From Candidatus Heimdallarchaeota archaeon LC_3 (GTDB lineage Archaea > Asgardarchaeota > Heimdallarchaeia > Hodarchaeales > LC-3): a DNA stretch of 9,604 nucleotides. Made by a program: the position numbers and the translations under genes. A model generated the notes under the pieces. It was not told the origin of the DNA. It saw only the letters and a list, made by a program, of their open reading frames with translations, and searched no databases. Location of the stretch: assembly GCA_001940645.1 (NCBI GenBank), contig MDVS01000018.1, forward strand, positions 1 through 9,604, in the 5' to 3' direction. Position 1 is the first letter of the stretch; each line of letters opens with the position of its first letter. This document shows, piece by piece, positions 1 through 6,533 of this stretch.

Positions 1-115
1 ATTTTCCTGTAGATGATTATAACCATGTCTCAAGTTGATATAAAGACAATAATCAAAGAAAATAAATCAGAAATCGAAGAATATGTTAAAATGCTTATAA
101 ATGTGCAAAAAAAGT
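1..115 (+). repeat. Direct repeat copy A, outside the palindrome
   Basis: Every base of 1-115 matches 2128-2242 at a constant offset of 2127, and identity stops at position 116 (g versus t at 2243). It carries the last bases upstream of the coiled-coil gene and the first 34 codons of that gene. Its last 12 bases (104-115) are shared with the outer end of the left palindrome arm, so the switch from direct to inverted copy happened somewhere within those 12 bases. Being identical, it is either very recent or an artefact. Confidence 0.95.
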
Positions 116-150
116 GTAATTTGTCAAATAACTATATGATTTGGTTTTAA
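13..150 (+). pseudogene. Truncated 5' stub of the coiled-coil protein gene
   Basis: The ATG at 13 opens the same reading frame as the gene starting at 2140 and is identical through the run of lysines near residue 34. At position 116 the sequence crosses into the inverted thiolase flank, giving eleven unrelated codons and a TAA at 148-150. Only 45 codons remain of about 731, so no functional product is expected. It is best read as a by-product of the rearrangement that made the palindrome and not as an independent gene. Confidence 0.85.
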
Positions 151-1017
151 AATAACTTTCTAAGTACTCAAGTATATTATGCGTCTAAATTCTCAATAAT
201 AGTAGCTACTCCTTGTCCTCCACCAATACATGCATTTGCTACACCATATTTTGCTTTTTTATTTTTTAAAATCCGAGCTAATGTCCCGGTTAATCTGATC
301 ATTGTAGATCCTAAAGGATGCCCGATTGCCATTGATCCCCCCATAATATTTACCTTTTCTTCAGGAATTTTTAATTTATCCATACAATTAAGAGGCACAA
401 TAGAAAATGCTTCATTAATTTCCCAATAATCAATATCGTCTGGTTTCAAACCTGCATGAGCTAATGCTTTTAATGTTGCAGGGACTGGTCCTCTACCCAT
501 TACAGAAGGATCAACTCCCGCCCAACCTATAGAAATAATTCTAGCAAGAGGTTCAATATTTCTTTTCTTTGCTTCATCAGAATCCATAAGTAAAGCTGCT
601 GTTGCACCTGCATTCAAGGGAGAAGAATTTCCAGCAGTGATAACTCCTTCCTCAGTTCCTTCTCTTTTGATATATTCTTCTTTTCCTCCATTTTTTTCTA
701 AATAGAATGGCTTAGATATTCGTGGTAATTGAGAGACTTTTTCAAGAGTAGACTTTCTTGGGTTCATATCACGATCGATTACCACTTTCTCATCTATATT
801 TCCAGGAGTATGGCCTTCAATTGGGATAATTTCTTCCTTAAACCAACCTTGTTCCTGATTTTTAATAGTCAAATTATGGCTTCTCACACCAAATTTATCG
901 AGATCTAATTTAGAAAATTTAGGAATTTCTTCTTCGTACAATTTTTGTGCTGTTTGAAGCATATAAAGAGCAGTATTTAGGTCTAAATCTGTCCGATAAA
1001 ATTTGCTAGTTTTATCA
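104..1017. repeat. Left arm of a 914-bp inverted repeat
   Basis: Position p on this arm is complementary to position 2097 minus p, pairing 104-1017 with 1080-1993. Pairing fails at 103/1994 on the outside and 1018/1079 on the inside. The stretches I compared base by base were identical, and the two encoded thiolase fragments are identical along the whole shared protein length, so silent differences also look absent or very rare. The arm contains the thiolase 3' two-thirds read backward plus about 73 bp of its downstream flank. No transposase gene or terminal motif accompanies it. Confidence 0.95.
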
Positions 1018-1094
1018 ACTGGATTTGAGCATATGACTCGTGTTCGCGGAAAAGGAATCGATCCAAATCGTTCCACAGCTGATAAAACTAGCAA
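177..1094 (-). pseudogene. Inverted partial copy of the thiolase gene
   Basis: Read on the minus strand, 1016 to 177 encodes the same 279 residues as the plus-strand thiolase, from the DKTSKF segment to the C-terminus. This includes the NEAF, GHP histidine and CIGGGQG cysteine motifs. The first 26 residues of this open frame (1094 to about 1017) come from reading the loop and the start of the opposite arm antisense, and they resemble no thiolase. The copy lacks the N-terminal domain with the nucleophilic cysteine and has no promoter or start of its own. It is a rearrangement or assembly by-product and should not be counted as a second thiolase paralogue. Confidence 0.85.
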
Positions 1095-1920
1095 ATTTTA
1101 TCGGACAGATTTAGACCTAAATACTGCTCTTTATATGCTTCAAACAGCACAAAAATTGTACGAAGAAGAAATTCCTAAATTTTCTAAATTAGATCTCGAT
1201 AAATTTGGTGTGAGAAGCCATAATTTGACTATTAAAAATCAGGAACAAGGTTGGTTTAAGGAAGAAATTATCCCAATTGAAGGCCATACTCCTGGAAATA
1301 TAGATGAGAAAGTGGTAATCGATCGTGATATGAACCCAAGAAAGTCTACTCTTGAAAAAGTCTCTCAATTACCACGAATATCTAAGCCATTCTATTTAGA
1401 AAAAAATGGAGGAAAAGAAGAATATATCAAAAGAGAAGGAACTGAGGAAGGAGTTATCACTGCTGGAAATTCTTCTCCCTTGAATGCAGGTGCAACAGCA
1501 GCTTTACTTATGGATTCTGATGAAGCAAAGAAAAGAAATATTGAACCTCTTGCTAGAATTATTTCTATAGGTTGGGCGGGAGTTGATCCTTCTGTAATGG
1601 GTAGAGGACCAGTCCCTGCAACATTAAAAGCATTAGCTCATGCAGGTTTGAAACCAGACGATATTGATTATTGGGAAATTAATGAAGCATTTTCTATTGT
1701 GCCTCTTAATTGTATGGATAAATTAAAAATTCCTGAAGAAAAGGTAAATATTATGGGGGGATCAATGGCAATCGGGCATCCTTTAGGATCTACAATGATC
1801 AGATTAACCGGGACATTAGCTCGGATTTTAAAAAATAAAAAAGCAAAATATGGTGTAGCAAATGCATGTATTGGTGGAGGACAAGGAGTAGCTACTATTA
1901 TTGAGAATTTAGACGCATAA
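1003..1920 (+). CDS. Acetyl-CoA acyltransferase (thiolase), 5'-truncated
   Basis: Thiolases catalyse reversible cleavage of 3-ketoacyl-CoA by CoA, in beta-oxidation or in acetoacetyl-CoA formation, normally as cytosolic dimers or tetramers. Visible motifs are GFEHMTRV near residues 7-14 (compare the GGVEHMGHV region of FadA), DKFGVRSH at 66-73, ITAGNSSPLNAG at 152-163, NEAF at 227-230, GHPLG with the catalytic histidine at 259, and CIGGGQG with the second catalytic cysteine at 289. Full enzymes are about 390-430 residues; roughly 110-130 N-terminal residues are missing, including the acylated cysteine. Authentic coding sequence runs from about 1018 onward; the TTG at 1003 lies in the inverted arm and is not a real start. 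The family call is firm. Whether it is a degradative or a biosynthetic thiolase is not decided by the sequence, although the EHM motif favours the fatty-acid type. Confidence 0.85.
   Translation: MLVLSTGFEHMTRVRGKGIDPNRSTADKTSKFYRTDLDLNTALYMLQTAQKLYEEEIPKFSKLDLDKFGVRSHNLTIKNQEQGWFKEEIIPIEGHTPGNIDEKVVIDRDMNPRKSTLEKVSQLPRISKPFYLEKNGGKEEYIKREGTEEGVITAGNSSPLNAGATAALLMDSDEAKKRNIEPLARIISIGWAGVDPSVMGRGPVPATLKALAHAGLKPDDIDYWEINEAFSIVPLNCMDKLKIPEEKVNIMGGSMAIGHPLGSTMIRLTGTLARILKNKKAKYGVANACIGGGQGVATIIENLDA
1018..1079. other. 62-bp spacer at the centre of the palindrome
   Basis: This unpaired segment is in frame with the plus-strand thiolase and encodes a conserved stretch of the family (TGFEHMTRVRGKGIDPN). 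The plus orientation is therefore continuous across the loop into the right arm, and the left arm is the added piece. After a single mismatch at 1018/1079 three more bases pair (1019-1021 with 1076-1078), so the switch point may itself lie at a short imperfect inverted repeat. Confidence 0.85.
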
Positions 1921-1981
1921 TATACTTGAGTACTTAGAAAGTTATTTTAAAACCAAATCATATAGTTATTTGACAAATTAC

Positions 1982-1993
1982 ACTTTTTTTGCA
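1982..1993. repeat. 12-bp inverted microhomology at the outer junction
   Basis: ACTTTTTTTGCA here is the exact reverse complement of TGCAAAAAAAGT at 2231-2242, inside the coiled-coil gene. The same 12 bases at 104-115 form the junction between the direct-repeat stub and the inverted arm. Pairing between these two sites would let a growing strand leave the coiled-coil gene and start copying back through the thiolase. Confidence 0.9.
1984..1990 (+). terminator. Candidate U-tract terminator after the thiolase
   Basis: A run of seven T lies 63 bases past the thiolase stop codon in an AT-rich, non-coding stretch. Archaeal RNA polymerase terminates at such T tracts without needing a hairpin. No stable stem is visible just before it. 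Confidence 0.4.
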
Positions 1994-2093
1994 AGTTTTC
2001 AATTGCTTGATTAATTGTAAATATCATATTTTATGTTCTGAACTTCATGTCAAGCAAAATCTTATCTTTTAAATTTAGAATTATTATCTTAAG

Positions 2094-2100
2094 TTTTATA
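2094..2100 (+). promoter_or_regulatory. Candidate TATA box for the coiled-coil gene
   Basis: TTTTATA lies about 40 bases before the ATG at 2140 and 52 before the ATG at 2152. With the usual archaeal spacing of about 26 bases to the start site, transcription would begin near 2123, giving a short leader. In such AT-rich sequence similar strings occur by chance, so this is tentative. Confidence 0.35.
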
Positions 2101-2127
2101 GGAATAAAAAAATAAGCAATAAATAAA

Positions 2128-2242
2128 ATTTTCCTGTAGATGATTATAACCATGTCTCAAGTTGATATAAAGACAATAATCAAAGAAAATAAATCAGAAA
2201 TCGAAGAATATGTTAAAATGCTTATAAATGTGCAAAAAAAGT
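2128..2242 (+). repeat. Direct repeat copy B, parental
   Basis: This is the native 5' end of the coiled-coil gene with 12 bases of upstream sequence. It is identical to 1-115. Its last 12 bases (2231-2242) are the inverted microhomology used at the junction. Confidence 0.95.
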
Positions 2243-4335
2243 TAGAATCAAATCTTAAAAAAACAGAAAAAGATTTTAAAAACTCTTTTGATCATCAAAA
2301 AGCTAATTTGGGTTCTACATTAACATCAATTATCAGAGATTTAGAATCACTTATCGAAAAGTTTAATTCTGACAAGAACGTTCTATTTAAGAAAGATCTT
2401 GAAGATTTTAAGCGTGAGCTTGCAAAAATACTATCAAATACAAAAGCCGATACAGAAAGCAGTCTTAATAACATTGAATCTGTTTTATCAACATTGGAAA
2501 GTGAAACTACACGATTATTAAAATCACAATCTAAAGAAATAGCAAAAAATGTCAGTGATGTCTATTCTAGTGAAATACAATCAATTGATATTTTATCTGA
2601 AACATTAACTAATTCAGTTGACCGTTTGAGATCTACTTATGAACATTCAGTAGAACAAGAAATTGAAAATCTTAAATCTTCAACCAATATTATGTATGAA
2701 GGCATTATTGAAGGTTTGAACAGGTTTCGTAATGAAACGAGCAGAATTACAAAAATTGGAGAAGACAAAGTAACTGGTACTCTAGAGGAAGCTGTGAATG
2801 AAATTCAGTCTGGGTTTGAAGGATCAATCTCATCATTAAAAGATGTTATGCGTAGTATTGAAACAAATGTTCAAAAAGTCTTTACTGACAGTACAGAAGA
2901 ATTTTCTAATACTACAAAAAATATCTCAAAAAATTTCGTCAGCGTTATCAATAATGAAAAAGGAAATACGAATGATTTATTAAATATAACAATGGAATAT
3001 TTAAACAATTTCAAAAAAAAAGAACTAGATTCTGTTTCAGGATTATTTAACAAATCTAAATCGAATTTCATAAAATCATTGGAAATTAATGAAGAGAAAA
3101 TGGAAAAAGACTTTAAATCGATTTCTAATTTTTTTCAAAATGACATTTACAATTCTTTAGATAAAACTTCGAATTCGTTTCAAAATTTCTATGATGGATT
3201 AGAATCTAAAATCGATTCCGCAGATAATATATTTTCCATAGCCAAAGCTGAACTTGATAGCCAAAAACAGAAATTAATTGATGAACCAATAATAAATATA
3301 CAGTCTATTGCAGGAAAAATGGAAGAAAAGCTTCAAAAATATTTTTTAAACATTAAGGAAACTTTCGATTATGATAAGGAAATTGCACAAAACGAATTTG
3401 AATCTAAATTAGTTCAATATCAGCAAGAGTATTCTGATCACATAGGCAAGATAAACAAGGACCTAATGAAATTTCTTCAGGATTCTGTAAGTAAACAACA
3501 AACATCATTTGAAAATATTGGATCAGAACTCAAAACCTTTTTGCAAAAATCTTTGGAAGAGTCAACTGAGATTTTAAACAAAGCGTATCAAGGCGTTAGA
3601 GGTGATTTTTCGCAATTTACAAAAAACCAAGAACAATGGCAGACATCAACTTCAGATGATATAGCTAGAAGACTTAAAGAAGGTAAATCACGTATAAGTA
3701 TGGATTTGGAATCGATAGTTCCTCAAATTGTCGATTTAACGGATAATTTTAAAGGGAATCAAGAAGAAGTCATTAGAAGGGCAATGACAGCAATGGACTC
3801 AGCTGTACAATTATTCAAAAGAGAAGATGCAGATGAATCCGCTAATGCTCATTCTGTGATAGATACTCATATGCGTGATATTGAAAAAAGAATAAATAAC
3901 AGGCAGGGACAATCATTAGACATAGTAAGAGAATCCATTGAAGAGATTGAGGTTAGACAAAAGGATATTATTTCTAAATTAAAAGACGAATTACGCTCTA
4001 GGTTTACTAATATTAATGATCGTTATATTAATGCTGAAGAAAAGATAGGGTTACAAACACAGTCTATTTTTGAAAAACACAACGAAATTTCAGATTCATA
4101 TGTTGTTTCCTCTCAGGAAAAAATACAAGATATGACAAAAACTAGCACAATTTTTCAGGATAAATTCAATCAAATTACGGATAAAGTTGATGAAGACCTG
4201 TCCTTAGCCCTAAGAAATATCTCTACACAAGTACAAAATGTGACAGAGAAGTGTAACAAAATTATTGATTCAAGTAATCAGTATTTGGTTGATTTATCGA
4301 AACATCCAAGGCAACCAAAACAAAAAACACCTTGA
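2140..4335 (+). CDS. Long coiled-coil protein of unknown function
   Basis: The 731-residue product is not a family I recognise. It is almost entirely predicted alpha-helical coiled coil: rich in Lys, Glu, Ser, Asn, Ile and Leu, with very few prolines, one tryptophan (NQEQWQ) and one cysteine that I could find, near the C-terminus (EKCNKI). The last ten or so residues (HPRQPKQKTP) are basic and proline-rich, an unstructured tail. There is no signal peptide or membrane segment, so it should be cytosolic. Repeating Ser/Ile/Leu helices resemble apolipoprotein-like or chemoreceptor signalling helices, but I see no conserved chemoreceptor hairpin tip. Two in-frame ATGs compete, 2140 and 2152 (MSQVDIKT); neither has a clear Shine-Dalgarno site, and the second looks the more natural N-terminus. 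A structural or scaffolding role is only inference. Confidence 0.8.
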   Translation: MIITMSQVDIKTIIKENKSEIEEYVKMLINVQKKLESNLKKTEKDFKNSFDHQKANLGSTLTSIIRDLESLIEKFNSDKNVLFKKDLEDFKRELAKILSNTKADTESSLNNIESVLSTLESETTRLLKSQSKEIAKNVSDVYSSEIQSIDILSETLTNSVDRLRSTYEHSVEQEIENLKSSTNIMYEGIIEGLNRFRNETSRITKIGEDKVTGTLEEAVNEIQSGFEGSISSLKDVMRSIETNVQKVFTDSTEEFSNTTKNISKNFVSVINNEKGNTNDLLNITMEYLNNFKKKELDSVSGLFNKSKSNFIKSLEINEEKMEKDFKSISNFFQNDIYNSLDKTSNSFQNFYDGLESKIDSADNIFSIAKAELDSQKQKLIDEPIINIQSIAGKMEEKLQKYFLNIKETFDYDKEIAQNEFESKLVQYQQEYSDHIGKINKDLMKFLQDSVSKQQTSFENIGSELKTFLQKSLEESTEILNKAYQGVRGDFSQFTKNQEQWQTSTSDDIARRLKEGKSRISMDLESIVPQIVDLTDNFKGNQEEVIRRAMTAMDSAVQLFKREDADESANAHSVIDTHMRDIEKRINNRQGQSLDIVRESIEEIEVRQKDIISKLKDELRSRFTNINDRYINAEEKIGLQTQSIFEKHNEISDSYVVSSQEKIQDMTKTSTIFQDKFNQITDKVDEDLSLALRNISTQVQNVTEKCNKIIDSSNQYLVDLSKHPRQPKQKTP

Positions 4336-4350
4336 AATGACAATATTGAA

Positions 4351-4358
4351 TTTTTTTT
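4351..4358 (+). terminator. Candidate U-tract terminator after the coiled-coil gene
   Basis: Eight consecutive T begin 16 bases after the TGA at 4333-4335. This fits an archaeal intrinsic terminator. If it is efficient, the NUDIX gene 36 bases further on needs its own promoter; if leaky, the genes form one transcription unit. Confidence 0.4.
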
Positions 4359-4394
4359 CCTTTGAAAACTAAAGTTAAAATTAAACGATTAACA

Positions 4395-5009
4395 ATGGAT
4401 ATTGACACAAAAAGACTAAACAAAGTTCTGAAAAATCGAACTAAGTTTATTAATCCTCGTGAATTTGAAAAATCACCATTAATAGATACAATTCAACGTG
4501 CTGGTGTACTAATAGTTTTGTTACCAACATTAGAGGATAAATATGGTTATTCAATTTTGTTTAATCAAAGATCAGATCATGTTCCAAACCATAAAGGTCA
4601 AATTGCGTTTCCGGGTGGAGGATACAAGGATGAAGACCTCACTCTTCTAAACACGGCTATTAGAGAAACATTTGAAGAGTCAGGACTAAAGATAAGAATC
4701 CAAGACATTCTTGGTGAGATGGATGATTTTTTAACAATTTCAGACTTTCTTGTAACTCCATTCATAGGATTAGGTCCATCAAAGCCTCGTACACTAAGAC
4801 CAGATGGATGGGAAATTATTGAATCTTTTGAGGTCCCTTTATCTGTATTAATGGATGAAAAAAATTCGGAAATTAAACAAAAAGAGTATTTAGGGAAAGT
4901 CTATGATGTCCATTATTATTATTATAATGATAGGATAATATGGGGAGTTACCGGAGAAATCTTATACCACTTTTTAAAAATACTAAAGGAAGAAGTTTAT
5001 CAACATTAG
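4395..5009 (+). CDS. NUDIX hydrolase, CoA diphosphatase type
   Basis: The family hydrolyses CoA and CoA derivatives to 4'-phosphopantetheine and 3',5'-ADP, limiting or recycling CoA. The product has 204 residues from the ATG at 4395. Residues 55-75 contain the CoA-pyrophosphatase signature (LFNQRSDHVPNHKGQIAFPGG, read in two overlapping parts: QRS...H and GQIAFPGG). The NUDIX helix follows with GG, an acidic residue, then RETFEESG at about 90-97, holding the metal-binding glutamates. The spacing from the acidic residue to RE is one longer than in generic NUDIX boxes, as in NudL/Nudt7-like enzymes. A TTG at 4362 would add 11 basic residues; the ATG is preferred because the homologous part begins well after it. 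The gene lies 59 bases after the coiled-coil gene and 44 before the methyltransferase. Confidence 0.85.
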   Translation: MDIDTKRLNKVLKNRTKFINPREFEKSPLIDTIQRAGVLIVLLPTLEDKYGYSILFNQRSDHVPNHKGQIAFPGGGYKDEDLTLLNTAIRETFEESGLKIRIQDILGEMDDFLTISDFLVTPFIGLGPSKPRTLRPDGWEIIESFEVPLSVLMDEKNSEIKQKEYLGKVYDVHYYYYNDRIIWGVTGEILYHFLKILKEEVYQH

Positions 5010-5053
5010 AAATTAACTTGCCATTAGATTACCCCAATTTTGGATGTTATAAA

Positions 5054-5620
5054 ATGTTTAATTTCGATTGGGTTGTTAATATATACGATATCATAATGCC
5101 TAGTCGAAAGCCATTTGAATTACTCAAATTAATGAAAACAAAATCTACTGAAGTCGTACTTGAAATTGGTGCAGGTACAGGGCGTGTAACTAAATATTAT
5201 GGAAACAAAGTAGATAACCTAGTTCTTTTAGATCCTTCTATAAAAATGCTATCAAAAGCTCAAGAAAAACTTCCACATGCCAAAATTATAAAGGGTGTTG
5301 CTGAAAACCTACCTTTTCCTGACAATTCATTCACTAAAATTATAGGTTATGATTCTTTGCATCATTGGCAAGATCAAATCAAAGGTCTAAGGGAAAGTCT
5401 TCGTGTTTTGAAAAAGAATGGTGAATTATTTCTTATAGAAGTGGATCCAAATAATTTTTGGGGAAACAAAGTAATACTATTTGAGAAAATTATTGGTATG
5501 AACTCTCACTTTTTTTCGCCGCCCTTGTTGACAAAAATAGTCAAAAAAATTGGTTTTTCAACTGTAAAATTTGACCCTTTAAGTGGGGGATTAGCTTATT
5601 TAGTTATTTGTAAAAAATAG
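5054..5620 (+). CDS. Class I SAM-dependent methyltransferase (Methyltransf_11-like)
   Basis: This 188-residue protein has the ordered motifs of the UbiE/small-molecule class: VLEIGAGTG (SAM-binding loop, about 35-43), the acidic LLDPS strand end with Asp near 60, AENLPFPDNSF at 83-93, LHHW at 102-105, and RVLKKNGELFLIE at 117-129. Typical members have 200-250 residues, so this one is compact, with a short C-terminal cap. The frame stays open upstream to 4940, overlapping the NUDIX gene by 70 bases, but that extension reads through the NUDIX end in another frame and looks non-native; MFNFDWVVNIYD from 5054 is a typical start for this fold. The substrate cannot be inferred. Close spacing suggests co-transcription with the NUDIX gene. 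Confidence 0.8.
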   Translation: MFNFDWVVNIYDIIMPSRKPFELLKLMKTKSTEVVLEIGAGTGRVTKYYGNKVDNLVLLDPSIKMLSKAQEKLPHAKIIKGVAENLPFPDNSFTKIIGYDSLHHWQDQIKGLRESLRVLKKNGELFLIEVDPNNFWGNKVILFEKIIGMNSHFFSPPLLTKIVKKIGFSTVKFDPLSGGLAYLVICKK

Positions 5621-5628
5621 AAAAAAAA
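5621..5628 (-). terminator. Candidate U-tract terminator in the convergent gap
   Basis: The 17-base gap between two convergent genes has eight A on the plus strand, which is eight T for the minus-strand gene ending at 5638. A run of five T at 5635-5639, overlapping that gene's stop, could serve the plus-strand methyltransferase gene. The gap leaves no room for other elements. Confidence 0.45.
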
Positions 5629-5637
5629 TCGTAGTTT

Positions 5638-6408
5638 TTAATCAGCAATATTTCTGGTAATTCTTTCAGAAACTTCTTTCAAGGATATTTTGCTTGCATT
5701 TTTATAATCTAAGTTGTAGTTATTATTTTTACCTCGCTTTATTTCTAAAGATTTAGATAAATCTTTTTTTAACACAATAAAATGAACTAATGGTGATATA
5801 ATCCTTGTCAATATTCTGAATCTTTCTTCAATCTTTTCAACCTCAGGAATAACAACATCCATTAGTTCATAGAATCTCTTAATTTCTCCTGTTGGAACTA
5901 CATTCTTGTGAAAGGTGAACATAGCGTTTCTGATGTAATCTTCTGGTTGTTCTGAGATCATCTCTAAAGGTGACAGGAAAGAATTTTCAATGTGAACCAT
6001 TGAGAAAATATTTGGAAATAATGCTTTATTTGCTCCTCTTACTTGGAAAGGTAATAATAACTTTGAGGCATCCTCCATAGTTAATAATGACTCCAAACCA
6101 TTAGGCTTTGAGTGATAAAGATAAACGTTATGGTTTTTTCCTAAAGATTCAAGAAAATCAGCACTCGCTGTCCATAAAAGTTCCAGGGGAGTGTTTTCTT
6201 CTATCCAACTATGAACCCCAGGCAAAACGTTAAACTCTACTATGATATATTCCTTATCATATCCTTTTTCTGAAGCGTATTCATCATCAAACTTGATTTT
6301 TATCCATTTCTTAGTACATTCGATTTCATCGAATATTTCCCCATCAATTTTTACTTTATTTGGTTCATCAATGAATTCAGGAACGGGAACAATAGAAAAA
6401 TATCGCAA
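5638..6408 (-). CDS. Conserved-looking hypothetical protein, 256 residues
   Basis: I do not recognise a family. The protein begins MRYFSIVPVPEFIDEP and appears as an N-terminal part of mixed beta strands (about 1-65, with acidic FDDEY and DKEYIIVEF stretches), a middle section containing ELLWTASADFLESLG and LLPFQVRGANKALFP, and a mainly helical C-terminal part ending in a Lys-rich segment. There is no signal peptide and no clear membrane helix; RILTRIISPLVHFIVLKK is only amphipathic. The start is TTG at 6408, chosen because an AAGGTGA site sits four bases upstream. It lies 125 bases downstream of the tRNA-guanine transglycosylase gene on the same strand, so partial co-transcription is possible, but its own translation signal implies independent expression. 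Confidence 0.75.
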   Translation of the reverse strand: MRYFSIVPVPEFIDEPNKVKIDGEIFDEIECTKKWIKIKFDDEYASEKGYDKEYIIVEFNVLPGVHSWIEENTPLELLWTASADFLESLGKNHNVYLYHSKPNGLESLLTMEDASKLLLPFQVRGANKALFPNIFSMVHIENSFLSPLEMISEQPEDYIRNAMFTFHKNVVPTGEIKRFYELMDVVIPEVEKIEERFRILTRIISPLVHFIVLKKDLSKSLEIKRGKNNNYNLDYKNASKISLKEVSERITRNIAD

Positions 6409-6412
6409 AGTG

Positions 6413-6419
6413 TCACCTT
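6413..6419 (-). promoter_or_regulatory. Strong Shine-Dalgarno site for the 256-residue protein
   Basis: On the minus strand AAGGTGA, matching the archaeal 16S anti-SD sequence, ends four bases before TTG at 6408. A GTG inside it is out of frame. This fixes the non-ATG start of the gene. Confidence 0.75.
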
Positions 6420-6533
6420 CTTATAGAAATAAAATCCAATAATTCATTTTTTTAATTTTAATTTATTAACATTAGTTTTATTGTTCCATTAATAAATTTC
6501 TGCAAATTTTTTAATTGATCAATATCAATGAAT

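Larger units (their letters stand above)
1080..1993. repeat. Right arm of the 914-bp inverted repeat
   Basis: This is the partner of the left arm. It carries the thiolase from the DKTSKF segment to its stop, plus 73 bp of downstream flank ending in ACTTTTTTTGCA. It continues naturally into the intergenic region before the coiled-coil gene, so it is judged the parental copy. Confidence 0.95.

Noticed and set aside
177..1094. A second, independent thiolase paralogue on the minus strand
   Set aside because: It is identical to the plus copy over the arm, and its unique N-terminal residues are antisense reading of the loop. A true paralogue would differ and would carry a thiolase N-terminus.
104..1993. 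Palindrome as an insertion sequence or composite transposon
   Set aside because: No transposase or integrase gene, no terminal motif and no short target duplication are present. The content is a host metabolic gene, and the ends lie at a microhomology shared with the next gene.
2871..3071. Minus-strand open frame inside the coiled-coil gene
   Set aside because: It is antisense to a well-supported long gene; Phe/Leu-rich composition is the expected complement of Lys/Glu/Asn-rich codons.
4362..4394. TTG start for the NUDIX gene
   Set aside because: It would add 11 basic residues without a ribosome site; the ATG at 4395 precedes all recognisable family sequence.
4940..5053. Methyltransferase starting at 4940 with a 70-bp overlap into the NUDIX gene
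   Set aside because: The extra 38 residues do not resemble the fold and mostly re-read the NUDIX C-terminus in another frame; the ATG at 5054 gives a typical N-terminus.
6242..6442. Plus-strand open frame over the start of the 256-residue gene
   Set aside because: Low-complexity Ser/Ile-rich translation antisense to a gene with a strong ribosome site.
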